The notes beneath the pieces are model-generated. The model saw only the letters and a list, made by a program, of their open reading frames with translations. It had not been told where the DNA came from and searched no databases. A stretch of DNA of 64,000 nt from JANLVI01 sp031363915. Lineage in GTDB: Bacteria > Vulcanimicrobiota > Vulcanimicrobiia > Vulcanimicrobiales > Vulcanimicrobiaceae. Below, piece after piece: positions 27,324 to 35,869 of this stretch (its first letter is position 1; every line of letters starts with the position of its first letter). Where the stretch lies: assembly GCA_031363915.1 (NCBI GenBank), contig JANLVI010000031.1, forward strand, positions 1 to 64,000, written 5' to 3'. A program made the translations under genes and the position numbers.

Positions 27324-28133
27324 GTGACGCTAAAAGAAAAAATCGCTGCTGGTCAGCCGGTGTTAGGTCTCTCGATCATGTTCGATGCCCCGTCGCTCGT
27401 CGAAATGGCGGGAGCCATGGGGTTCGACTGGGTGCTCTTGGATTGCGAACACGGTGCGCTCTCGGTCGATCGGCTCGAGCCGCTCATTTCGGCGGCCGAT
27501 GCGTACGGGATCGCCTCGATCGTGCGCCCGCCGGACAATTCGCCCGAACAAATCTTACGCGCGCTCGACCGCGGTGCGGCCGGCCTGCAGTGCCCGCACG
27601 TCATGAACGCCGATGAGGCGCGTGCGATCGTGCGGGCTGCGAAATACCATCCGCAGGGCGATCGCGGACTGGCCGTCGGCACGCGCTCGTCGCGTTACGG
27701 GACGATGGCGAGCGTCGATGTCTATACGGAGTCCGCGAATCGCGACACGCTGATTTGCCTGCAGATCGAACACCGGGATGCGCTCCCGCACGTCGAGGAG
27801 ATCGCAGCCGTCGACGGTGTCGACGTCGTTTTCGTCGGCGCGATGGATCTCTCGCAGTCGATGGGCCTGCCGGGACAAACGGACTCCGCGACGGTAAAGC
27901 ACGCCGTCGACGATGCGCTCGCGCGCATCAAGGCGAGCGGTGGCGTCGCCGGAACCTCGGGGAAACCGGAGGCGGCAAAACGTCGCCTGCACGAGCAAGG
28001 CGTGCTGTACTATTACACGCACGTGACGTCGCTGCTCGGCTCGGCGGCAGCGCCGTATCTTGCCTTACGCGGGGGGTTAGTCGGCGGCGCGCCCGACGCC
28101 CGTTCCGCGTCGCAACAGATAGATCGGGATTGA
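27324..28133 (+). CDS. HpcH/HpaI family aldolase
   Basis: 269 aa from GTG at 27324; a longer frame from 27129 reads antisense through the neighbour. TIM-barrel aldolase of the HpaI type: FDWVLLDCEHGALSVDRLEPLI with the catalytic-base His in CEHG, RPPDNSPEQILRALDRGAAGLQCPHV, the metal ligand Glu in LICLQIEHRDAL, and VDVVFVGAMDLSQSMGLPGQ with the metal-binding Asp. It cleaves 2-keto-4-hydroxy (or similar) acids to pyruvate and an aldehyde using a divalent metal. The substrate cannot be read. Its 3' end overlaps the convergent permease gene by 57 bases. Confidence 0.88.
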   Translation: MTLKEKIAAGQPVLGLSIMFDAPSLVEMAGAMGFDWVLLDCEHGALSVDRLEPLISAADAYGIASIVRPPDNSPEQILRALDRGAAGLQCPHVMNADEARAIVRAAKYHPQGDRGLAVGTRSSRYGTMASVDVYTESANRDTLICLQIEHRDALPHVEEIAAVDGVDVVFVGAMDLSQSMGLPGQTDSATVKHAVDDALARIKASGGVAGTSGKPEAAKRRLHEQGVLYYYTHVTSLLGSAAAPYLALRGGLVGGAPDARSASQQIDRD

Positions 28134-29477
28134 GGCGAGCAGAATCGCGATCCCGACGAGCGATCCTGTGGGGTTGGTGATGAGTGTCTGCACGAGCACC
28201 CACAATCCCACGAGCACGAAAACCGCGGGGACGATCGGGTAACCGCTCACGCGATACGGACGCGGCGTATCGGGTTCTTTGCGCCGCAAAACGAACACGC
28301 CCACGGCCGAGGCGATCAAGAAAATAAACGTATTGAAAATCAGATAGTCGCTCAGCGCATCGAAGCCTGCAAAGAGCAAGAGCGTCATCGCAATGCCGCT
28401 CGTCGCGAGGACCGCGCGAGTCGGGACGGCGCGGCGCGATACGCGCGCGAGCGGCGCGAAGAGCACACCGTGGCGCGCGAGTGCGTACGTGATGCGTGAG
28501 TTGGCGAAAATCACGATGTGCAGCGTGGCCGCACTCGAGAAAAAGAAGATCGCTGCGGCGATGCCGCCGACCGCCGGGCCGAAGAGCGACTGCGCAGCGG
28601 AAACGCCGAGGGACGCGCTCGCGGGCAGCGCGAGGATAGCGTGATCACCCAGCACGCGCACGAAAGCGGCGTTCGCCGCAACGTAGAGGATGAGGACCAG
28701 CCCGACGCCGCCGATGAGTGCGCGTGGAAGCGTGAGTTGCGGCCGCTTCACTTCGCCTGCAACGGATATTACGGATTGCCACCCGTTGAAGGCATAGAGT
28801 GCGGCGAGAACCGCCGCCGCAAAGCCCGGTGCGCCGCCGCGAACGCTCGCGAGTACACCGCCGCAGAGCGTCGCTGCTGCCGGAACGGCATGGTGAGCTC
28901 CGAGCAAGAAGCCGCCGAGCGCGATCCCGGCGAGAACGACCACTTTCATCGTCGCAAACACGGAGGCGATTCCGCCGTTCACCGTCGTCGGTAAACAGTT
29001 GATCAGCGTGACGATCGCGATGAAAAGAAAACCGCCGATCTGCACGCCGCCGAGCGTCAGATGCAGTCCCGCAATAGCCAGATGCATCGTCCACGTATCG
29101 AGTAGACCGCCGCTGAGGCGATTGAAGAAAATCGCCGCGCCCGCCCCGAGCGCGCCGATTGCGGCGGGCGCGAGCACGAAGAGAACCATCCAGCCGAAAG
29201 CAAACGCCGCCCACGGGCCATACGCCCGCCGCATGAACGTATAGATACCGCCGGATTCCGGGATCATCGCGGCGAGTTCCGCAAGCGCCAGCGTTCCGCA
29301 GAGCGTCAAGATGCCGGCGACCGCCCACGCGAGCAATTCGCCGGAGCCGAAGCCGACCTCGCACATCATGGCGCGGCCTTTGAGGAAGATGCCTTGGCCG
29401 ATCATATTGCTCACGACCAGCGACGAAGCAGCAAACACGCCGAGACTTGGGAGGAGGGTACGCGACCGGGCGCTCAT
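28077..29477 (-). CDS. APC-family amino acid permease
   Basis: 466 aa from ATG at 29477. About 12 membrane helices. The first carries the unwound substrate-binding motif SLVVSNMIGQGIF and is followed by GSGELLAWAVAGILTLCGTLALAELAAMIPESGGIYTFMRRAYG, the standard APC signature. It imports amino acids or polyamine-like substrates by proton symport or exchange. No binding-protein or catabolic partner is adjacent except the convergent aldolase. Specificity unknown. Confidence 0.88.
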   Translation of the reverse strand: MSARSRTLLPSLGVFAASSLVVSNMIGQGIFLKGRAMMCEVGFGSGELLAWAVAGILTLCGTLALAELAAMIPESGGIYTFMRRAYGPWAAFAFGWMVLFVLAPAAIGALGAGAAIFFNRLSGGLLDTWTMHLAIAGLHLTLGGVQIGGFLFIAIVTLINCLPTTVNGGIASVFATMKVVVLAGIALGGFLLGAHHAVPAAATLCGGVLASVRGGAPGFAAAVLAALYAFNGWQSVISVAGEVKRPQLTLPRALIGGVGLVLILYVAANAAFVRVLGDHAILALPASASLGVSAAQSLFGPAVGGIAAAIFFFSSAATLHIVIFANSRITYALARHGVLFAPLARVSRRAVPTRAVLATSGIAMTLLLFAGFDALSDYLIFNTFIFLIASAVGVFVLRRKEPDTPRPYRVSGYPIVPAVFVLVGLWVLVQTLITNPTGSLVGIAILLASIPIYLLRRGTGVGRAAD

Positions 29478-29567
29478 CGCCGGGGGCTTGCCCGGGCTGG
29501 CCGAATTTCCCCTATCCCTCGGGCGACGCAACCGCGTCGTTAGCTCTCTCGGTTATAGAGTGCGAAT

Positions 29568-32198
29568 ATGAACGTCGAACGTATGACTCAGCGCGTGCAA
29601 GAAGCACTGAACACGGCTTACACGCGCGCGCTCACCGAGCGCAACATGCAGACGACGCCGGAGCACGTGCTCGCAGCGATCCTCGAACAGCCCGAGGGTG
29701 TGGCCGTCCCGGTCATTCAGAAAGCCGGCAAGGATCCCGTCGCGGTGGCGAAAGCGACCGACGAGGCGATCGGCCGTTTGCCCCGTTATTCCGGTTCTGC
29801 GGATAGCGCGCAGGTCACCGTCTCACCCGGCCTTACTCGGTTGCTCGCATCGGCGGAAACCGAAGCGAAGAATCTTGGCGACGAGTACGTCTCGGTCGAG
29901 CATTTGTTGCTCGCGATGGCGGCCGATTCGAATACGGCGGTCGGCGGTATTTTCCGCGCCGTCGGTCTGACGCGCGATGCGCTACTTTCCGCGCTCAAAG
30001 ATGTGCGCGGCAATCAGCGCGTGACGACACAAAATCCCGAAGGAACGTATCAGTCGCTCGAACGCTACGGTCGCGATCTGACCAAGGCCGCCGCGCAAGG
30101 CAAGCTCGATCCCGTGATCGGTCGCGACGAAGAGATTCGACGCGTCGTGCAAGTGCTCTCGCGCCGCACCAAAAACAATCCGGTGCTCATCGGTGAGCCC
30201 GGCGTCGGCAAGACCGCGATCGTCGTAGGACTCGCACAGCGTATCGTGCGCGGCGACGTGCCCGAGGGTCTGAAGAACAAAGTCATCATCTCACTCGACA
30301 TGGGCGCGCTCATCGCCGGTGCGAAGTATCGCGGTGAATTCGAAGAGCGCTTGAAGTCGGTATTAAAAGAAGTACAAGGCTCCAACGGTGCGGTGCTGCT
30401 CTTCGTTGACGAGCTGCATACCGTCGTTGGCGCGGGCAAAGCCGAAGGCTCGATGGATGCGGGTAATCTGCTCAAACCATTGCTCGCGCGCGGCGAACTG
30501 CACATGATCGGCGCGACGACGCTCGATGAGTACCGCAAGTACATCGAAAAAGATGCCGCACTCGAACGGCGCTTCCAGCCGGTGCTCGTCGACCAACCCT
30601 CGGTTGAAGATGCGATCTCGATTCTGCGCGGTCTGCGCGAGCGCTACGAAGTCCATCACGGCGTGCGCATCAAAGATGCGGCGCTCGTTGCCGCGGCCGT
30701 CATGTCGAACCGCTACATCGCCGACCGCTTCTTGCCCGATAAAGCGATCGACCTGGTCGATGAAGCCGCCGCGAAATTGCGCACGGAGATCGATTCGATG
30801 CCGACCGAGCTTGATGAGGCCACGCGTCGCATCATGCAACTGGAGATCGAACGCGAAGCGCTGCGCAAAGAGAGCGACGTACAGTCGCGCGCGCGGCTCG
30901 AAAAACTCGAAGCAGAACTCGCCGAATTGCGCGCGGCATCCGATGGACTCAAGACCCGCTGGCAGAACGAAAAAGACGCCGTCCAGCGCCTGCGCGAAAT
31001 GCGCGAGCAGATCGAAGCTACAAAAGCCGAGGTCGAACGCGCCTCGCAGGCCGCGGATTACGCAAAGGCAAGCGAACTCAAGTACGGTCGCCTGAGCCAA
31101 CTCGAACACCGCCTCGCGGCTGAAGAAGCAGCGATCGGCAGCGCGCAGGGTCGACTCCTCAAAGAAGAAGTCGACGAAGAAGATATCGCCGGCATCGTGA
31201 GCCGCTGGACCGGCGTGCCGGTGACGAAACTGCTCGAGGGCGAGATTCATAAACTGCTGCACCTCGATGAAGAGCTGCACAAGCGCGTCATCGGGCAAGA
31301 TGAAGCCGTCACGGCCGTCGCTGAGGCGATCGTACGCGCGCGCTCGGGTCTCTCCGATCCGAACCGGCCGCTGGGCTCGTTTATCTTCCTTGGTCCCACG
31401 GGCGTCGGCAAAACCGAACTCGCGCGCGCGCTCGCTGGATTTCTCTTCGATGACGAACGCGCGCTAATCCGTATCGACATGTCGGAGTATCAGGAGAAAC
31501 ATACGGTCGCGCGTCTGCTCGGCGCGCCTCCGGGATACGTCGGATTCGATGAAGGCGGACAGCTGACGGAAGCCGTGCGTCGACGTCCGTTCTCGGTGAT
31601 CTTGTTCGATGAGATCGAGAAGGCGCACCCCGATGTGTTCAACGTGTTCTTACAGATCCTCGATGACGGCCGCCTGACCGACGGTCAAGGTCGCACGATC
31701 GATTTCAAAAACACGATCGTCATCATGACCTCGAACATCGGCAGCCATCGCATCCTCGACTACCGACCGGGCGCGGACAACGCTGCGGAGTTCGCCGTCA
31801 TGCGTGCGACGGTGCTCGACGAGTTGCGCCAGCACTTCCGGCCGGAGTTCCTCAATCGCGTCGATGAAATCGTCGTCTTCCACGCGCTCACCGAAGAGCA
31901 GCTCAAAAAGATCGTCGACATTCAAGCGGGTCGGCTGCGCGGCCGTCTCGCGGACCGCCGCATCACGCTCGAACTCAGCGATGAGGCAAAGACGCACCTG
32001 GTCAAATCCGGATACGAAGCCGCCTACGGCGCGCGCCCCCTCAAGCGAGCGATCCAGCGCGAAGTCGAAACCCCGCTCGGCCGCAAGATCCTTGCCGGCG
32101 ACGTGCACGACGGTGACACGGTCTACGTCGGGTTCGACGAGTTGCGCGGCGAGCTGACGTTCTCGACGACGGGTTTTCAGGTGCCAATCCTCCGATAG
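29568..32198 (+). CDS. clpB: ATP-dependent disaggregase ClpB
   Basis: 876 aa. N-terminal Clp domain (MTQRVQEALNTAYTRALTERNMQTTPEHVLAAIL), AAA-1 with GEPGVGKTAIV (about 213) and LFVDELHTVVGAGKAEGSMDAGN, a coiled-coil middle domain (about 400-530), and AAA-2 with GPTGVGKTELARALAGFLF (about 610), then the ClpB C-terminal lid. There is no IGF/IGL ClpP loop, and the middle domain is full length, so ClpB rather than ClpC/A. It rescues aggregated proteins with DnaK. No CIRCE-type inverted repeat was noticed upstream. Confidence 0.96.
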   Translation: MNVERMTQRVQEALNTAYTRALTERNMQTTPEHVLAAILEQPEGVAVPVIQKAGKDPVAVAKATDEAIGRLPRYSGSADSAQVTVSPGLTRLLASAETEAKNLGDEYVSVEHLLLAMAADSNTAVGGIFRAVGLTRDALLSALKDVRGNQRVTTQNPEGTYQSLERYGRDLTKAAAQGKLDPVIGRDEEIRRVVQVLSRRTKNNPVLIGEPGVGKTAIVVGLAQRIVRGDVPEGLKNKVIISLDMGALIAGAKYRGEFEERLKSVLKEVQGSNGAVLLFVDELHTVVGAGKAEGSMDAGNLLKPLLARGELHMIGATTLDEYRKYIEKDAALERRFQPVLVDQPSVEDAISILRGLRERYEVHHGVRIKDAALVAAAVMSNRYIADRFLPDKAIDLVDEAAAKLRTEIDSMPTELDEATRRIMQLEIEREALRKESDVQSRARLEKLEAELAELRAASDGLKTRWQNEKDAVQRLREMREQIEATKAEVERASQAADYAKASELKYGRLSQLEHRLAAEEAAIGSAQGRLLKEEVDEEDIAGIVSRWTGVPVTKLLEGEIHKLLHLDEELHKRVIGQDEAVTAVAEAIVRARSGLSDPNRPLGSFIFLGPTGVGKTELARALAGFLFDDERALIRIDMSEYQEKHTVARLLGAPPGYVGFDEGGQLTEAVRRRPFSVILFDEIEKAHPDVFNVFLQILDDGRLTDGQGRTIDFKNTIVIMTSNIGSHRILDYRPGADNAAEFAVMRATVLDELRQHFRPEFLNRVDEIVVFHALTEEQLKKIVDIQAGRLRGRLADRRITLELSDEAKTHLVKSGYEAAYGARPLKRAIQREVETPLGRKILAGDVHDGDTVYVGFDELRGELTFSTTGFQVPILR

Positions 32199-32295
32199 GC
32201 GTCGGAGCGTTTGGAAGCAGGTCGATGCGTAGCGGGTAAAAGAACGCCGTTTCTATGCACGGAATCGATCACGGGTTATCGGCATCTGCCCCCCG

Positions 32296-32808
32296 ATTGT
32301 CTTCGAGCTGACGGACGCAGAATTCGCGACGGTCTCGCGGAGCGACAGTCGATGGAGACGCGTATCGCCGCTGCTCAGCTTCGTGACGAGTGGATTCTTT
32401 ATGTTCGAATCGTGGGTAAGTTGGAACACGCATTCCGAAGCCCACTGGTGGTTTTTGCTCGTCGGCATCGTCAATGCGGGCAGCTTCCTCGTCGGTTTGC
32501 TAACTCTGAAGCTGACGTATCCACAATGCGCCCGGCGTGCCGACCTGCACGTTGATGCCCTGGGGCTCGCAGGCGAACTCGACGGGCGTCGTCTCTCACT
32601 GCCGTGGAAGGCCATCGATTCGGTAACGGACCACGGCGATTTTCTGATCGTTCGCTATGCGGCTGCGCGAAGCGCCATCCCGATTCCGAAGCGAGTCGTC
32701 GGATCCCTCAGCGACCTTTGGCACACGTTCGACGATCGATTGACCGCAAAACGCGGATTGATCGTGCGACCGGGTCGGCGGGTGATCGTTAACTCGGCGC
32801 GCGCATGA
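32296..32808 (+). CDS. Membrane protein, YcxB-like, first of two tandem paralogues
   Basis: The conventional start is GTG at 32383 (141 aa), but the same frame upstream is open and looks coding from about 32296 (VFELTDAEFATVSRSDSRWRR), matching the cytosolic N-terminal strand of YcxB-like proteins; only an ATT or CTG codon is available there. One or two transmembrane helices (HWWFLLVGIVNAGSFLVGLL) are followed by a soluble C-terminal domain ending in FDDRLTAKRGLIVRPGRRVIVNSARA. The stop overlaps an ATG as ATGA. The paralogue at 32912 shares the C-terminus. Function unknown. Confidence 0.55.
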   Translation: MVFELTDAEFATVSRSDSRWRRVSPLLSFVTSGFFMFESWVSWNTHSEAHWWFLLVGIVNAGSFLVGLLTLKLTYPQCARRADLHVDALGLAGELDGRRLSLPWKAIDSVTDHGDFLIVRYAAARSAIPIPKRVVGSLSDLWHTFDDRLTAKRGLIVRPGRRVIVNSARA

Positions 32809-32911
32809 CGAAGATGCAAAGCGCGGCGTTCGCGCCGATCGGTCCTTTTTTAAAGGACACCGATCTCGTCGATCTGCGCGCGATTGCCGGATCGGAAGGG
32901 TATCCCAGTAG

Positions 32912-33217
32912 ATGCCGCGAGCGTTTGTCACGATCGAGTTTTTACGTCATCGGCAAATTTATGAAAGCTTCGTTAGGCTCATCGGCATCTTTTTTATCGG
33001 TTTTGGATTGTACGCGATGCGTAGGAGGAGCGGGCCCTCACCATTTGCGCAGCGTGCCGATCTCGAAATAGATGACGCTGAAATCCGTGGAGCGTGCGAA
33101 GGTCGAGCGGTCTCCGTATCTTGGAAGCGTGTTTGCTCGGTCGAGGATAAGCTCACGGCGAAGCGCGGACTCATCATCCGGCCCGCCCGCAAGCTGATCG
33201 TCAATTCGGTGCGCTAG
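32912..33217 (+). CDS. Membrane protein, YcxB-like, second paralogue with internal deletion
   Basis: 101 aa. N-terminal strand FVTIEFLRHRQIYESFVRLIG, one hydrophobic helix (IGIFFIGFGLYAM), then QRADLEIDDAEIRGACEGRAVSVSWKRVCSVED joined directly to KLTAKRGLIIRPARKLIVNSVR. The first paralogue has about 35 more residues at that junction, so this copy has an in-frame deletion in the soluble domain. The C-terminal block is nearly identical between the two, implying recent tandem duplication. It may be non-functional. Convergent with hcmA: 4 bases shared. Confidence 0.5.
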   Translation: MPRAFVTIEFLRHRQIYESFVRLIGIFFIGFGLYAMRRRSGPSPFAQRADLEIDDAEIRGACEGRAVSVSWKRVCSVEDKLTAKRGLIIRPARKLIVNSVR

Positions 33218-34902
33218 AAAACCGGCGTCTCGCGGTAGGTCCCCCAGACGCCTTTGAGCGTCTCGATGAAGTCGCCCATCGTTGCGCCCGCGCGCACGAG
33301 TTCGATCGAGATCGGCATGATGTTTTGCGCCGGGTCTTTGGCGACTTCAACGAGTTGCTTGAGAAGGACGTCGAATTTGAGCGCGTCGCGTTCGCGGCGC
33401 ACGCGCTGGGTCCGCGACACTTGCCGCTCGGCCGTCGACTGATCGTACGGGTGAGTCTCGATTTTTGGATCGGGTGTGCCGTCGACGAATCGGTTGACGC
33501 CGATGACCGGCTTTTCGCCCGACTGTTTGCGGAGTGCCGTTTCGTATGCAAAGTCGGCGATATGACGCTGGAACCAGCCCTCTTGAATCAGTTTGAGCGT
33601 GCCGCCGTTGTCTTCGACTTCCTTCAGAATTTCGAAAATGCGCTTTTCGTAATCGGTCGTGAGCGCTTCGACGAAGTACGAGCCGCCAAGCGGATCGACG
33701 ACTTGCGTCACGCCGCTCTCTTCGGCGATTACTTGCTGCGTGCGTAGCGCGATACGCATCGCATCTTCCGTCGGAATTGCGAAGGCTTCGTCATAGCCGT
33801 TGGTGTGCAGCGACTGGCACCCGCCGAGAACCGCCGAGAGGGCCTGGAGCGTCGTGCGCATTACGTTGACCATGTATTGCGGCTTCGTGAGCGACGCGGC
33901 GGCCGTCTGACAGTGGAAGCGCAGACGCATCGATTCGGGATTTTTCGCGCCGAAACGTTCTTTCATGATCTTCGCGTAGCAGCGGCGTAACGCGCGAAAC
34001 TTGGCGACTTCTTCGAAAAAGTCGGCTTGACACACGAAGAAGAACGCGAGTCGCGGCGCAAACTCATCGATGTCCATGCCCGTCTTGAGGACTTCTTCAA
34101 CGTAGACGATGAGGTTGGCGAGTGTGAAGGCCGCTTCGTGCAGAGGCGAAGAGCCGGCTTCGGAAATATGATAGCCCGAAATATTGATCGGGTTGTAACG
34201 CTTCATATTCTTCGCGCAGTACGTGATGCAGTCGCGTACGATGCGCACCGACGGCTCGATCGGAAAGATATACTCTTTCTGGGCCATGTATTCTTTGAGA
34301 ATGTCGGCCTGGATCGTGCCGGAGAGTTTGTTCAAATCGTAGCCACGTTGCTCGGCGAGCACGACGTACATCGCGAGCAAAATCCAGGCCGACGGATTGA
34401 TCGTCATCGAGACGGATATTTTCTCCAGATCGATCCCATCGAAGAGCGCTTCCATATCGGCGAGCGTGTCGATCGCCACGCCCTCGCGCCCGACTTCGCC
34501 TTCGCTCATCGCGTGATCGGAGTCGTATCCCATGAGCGTCGGCATGTCGAAGTCCGTCGAAATGCCGGTCTGACCTTGTGCGATCAGATACTTGAAGCGG
34601 ACGTTCGTATCTTCGCCCGTGCCGAAGCCCGCGATCTGGCGCATCGTCCAATTGCGCGAGCGATACATCGTCGGGTACGGTCCGCGCGTGAACGGATACT
34701 GCCCAGGCAGTCCGATGTCTTCGGGCGGCGTTTCGTCAAGATCCGCCGGCGTGTAGGTCCGCTTGACCGGGACGTCACCGAGCGTGAGAAAGGTCTCTTT
34801 GCGCTCGCCCGCCTTCTTGAGGAACGTCGCAACTTCGGTCGCCTCCCAGTTCTTTTCGTCCGCGCGAATTTTTTCGATGGCATTCGAATCGAATATGCTC
34901 AT
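33214..34902 (-). CDS. hcmA: 2-hydroxyisobutyryl-CoA mutase large subunit (B12-dependent acyl-CoA mutase)
   Basis: 562 aa from ATG at 34902, with GGAAAGGA (34908-34915) as ribosome-binding site. The catalytic TIM barrel of the methylmalonyl-CoA mutase family, without a fused B12 domain. The active-site region is FTRGPYPTMYRSRNWTMRQIAGF ... QTGISTDFDMPTLMGYDSD. Residue 90 is Ile where methylmalonyl-CoA mutases have Tyr, and residue 117 is Asp; these two residues at these positions are the published signature of HcmA, the mutase that interconverts 2-hydroxyisobutyryl-CoA and (S)-3-hydroxybutyryl-CoA. Length (562) and the C-terminal WGTYRETPVF also match HcmA. Neighbours are a MeaB-like GTPase, an acyl-CoA ligase and the B12-binding subunit. 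Confidence 0.88.
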   Translation of the reverse strand: MSIFDSNAIEKIRADEKNWEATEVATFLKKAGERKETFLTLGDVPVKRTYTPADLDETPPEDIGLPGQYPFTRGPYPTMYRSRNWTMRQIAGFGTGEDTNVRFKYLIAQGQTGISTDFDMPTLMGYDSDHAMSEGEVGREGVAIDTLADMEALFDGIDLEKISVSMTINPSAWILLAMYVVLAEQRGYDLNKLSGTIQADILKEYMAQKEYIFPIEPSVRIVRDCITYCAKNMKRYNPINISGYHISEAGSSPLHEAAFTLANLIVYVEEVLKTGMDIDEFAPRLAFFFVCQADFFEEVAKFRALRRCYAKIMKERFGAKNPESMRLRFHCQTAAASLTKPQYMVNVMRTTLQALSAVLGGCQSLHTNGYDEAFAIPTEDAMRIALRTQQVIAEESGVTQVVDPLGGSYFVEALTTDYEKRIFEILKEVEDNGGTLKLIQEGWFQRHIADFAYETALRKQSGEKPVIGVNRFVDGTPDPKIETHPYDQSTAERQVSRTQRVRRERDALKFDVLLKQLVEVAKDPAQNIMPISIELVRAGATMGDFIETLKGVWGTYRETPVF

Positions 34903-34903
34903 G

Positions 34904-35869
34904 TTATTCCTTTCCAAAGGAGGCGGCGACGAGTTCGCTTGCGAGAGAATATGGATCGCCTTCGTGGCGCTGAAGTCGTTCGGCAAGTTCGGGTGTAAGG
35001 GCAGCCGACGCCCGTGCGAATCGTTCCATCAGCAAATTCTCGGCCGTCTTTTCGAGCCGGAAGCCCGCGATCTTCACGCGGCGTTTGCGGCCGGTCTCCG
35101 AATTCAGTGCGACTTCGCGGTGTCGAGCGAGCGCGTCGAGCAAGTCATCGAAGCCACTTCCGCTATACGAGCTGATCCCGATGACCGGCACGGTCCACTC
35201 CGGTTTTGCGGTCGTCATCGCGCCGAGCGTCATCATCCCCTTGAGATCGGTCAGCGTGCGGTTAGCATCACTGCGATCGCTCTTGGATACTAAATGAATG
35301 TCTGCAATCTCGAGCATTCCGGCTTTGATCGCTTGAATCTCATCGCCCAGTCCCGGCGCCGAAACGACGACGGTGGTGTCCGACGCGCGAGCGATTTCGA
35401 CTTCATCTTGGCCGACGCCGACCGTCTCGATGATCACCGTATCGAACCCGCCGACGTCAAGGATATCCACGGCGTCCATCGTCGCGCGCGCCATCCCGCC
35501 CATCGAGCCACGCGTCGCCATACTGCGAATGTAGACGCCCGGGTCGCTCACGAGGTCCGTCATGCGGATGCGATCGCCCAGAATCGAGCCGCCCGAGTAT
35601 GGACTCGACGGATCGATCGCGATGATCCCGACTTTTTTGCCGTTCGCACGTAAGCGTTCGGTGAGCGTCGAGACGAGCGTTGATTTGCCGCTGCCCGGAA
35701 CACCCGTCACGCCGATAACGTGCGCGCGACCGGCGCGCTGGTAGATGTCCGCGAGCGCCGGGCGCGCTTCGGGAAACCCGGCTTCCGCACGCGAGATCAT
35801 ACGGGCGATCGCCGGAACCTCGCCCTTTGCGACGCGGCCGACGAATTCGCCCGAGGGCACGTAGGTCAT
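34904..35869 (-). CDS. meaH: MeaB/ArgK-family GTPase chaperone of the mutase
   Basis: 321 aa. G3E-type P-loop GTPase: GVTGVPGSGKST (about 53-64), IAIDPSSPYSGGSILGDRIRM, DFVIIETVGVGQDEVEIA-type switch region (VIIETVGVGQDE) and VSKSDR-type base recognition (LVSKSDRSDANRT). Members load and protect adenosylcobalamin in acyl-CoA mutases and eject inactivated cofactor. Its stop lies one base before the hcmA start, and its start overlaps the ligase stop, so it serves this mutase. The symbol meaH is used for the copy linked to hcmAB; by sequence alone meaB would be equally fair. Confidence 0.9.
   Translation of the reverse strand: MTYVPSGEFVGRVAKGEVPAIARMISRAEAGFPEARPALADIYQRAGRAHVIGVTGVPGSGKSTLVSTLTERLRANGKKVGIIAIDPSSPYSGGSILGDRIRMTDLVSDPGVYIRSMATRGSMGGMARATMDAVDILDVGGFDTVIIETVGVGQDEVEIARASDTTVVVSAPGLGDEIQAIKAGMLEIADIHLVSKSDRSDANRTLTDLKGMMTLGAMTTAKPEWTVPVIGISSYSGSGFDDLLDALARHREVALNSETGRKRRVKIAGFRLEKTAENLLMERFARASAALTPELAERLQRHEGDPYSLASELVAASFGKE

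Noticed and set aside
32805..33071. 88-codon frame overlapping the second YcxB-like gene
   Set aside because: Different phase from the paralogous coding sequence; content not protein-like although it begins with an ATGA overlap.
33214..34902. Methylmalonyl-CoA mutase
   Set aside because: Tyr of the RQYAGF motif is Ile90 and Asp117 is present; together with length and operon partners this favours HcmA.
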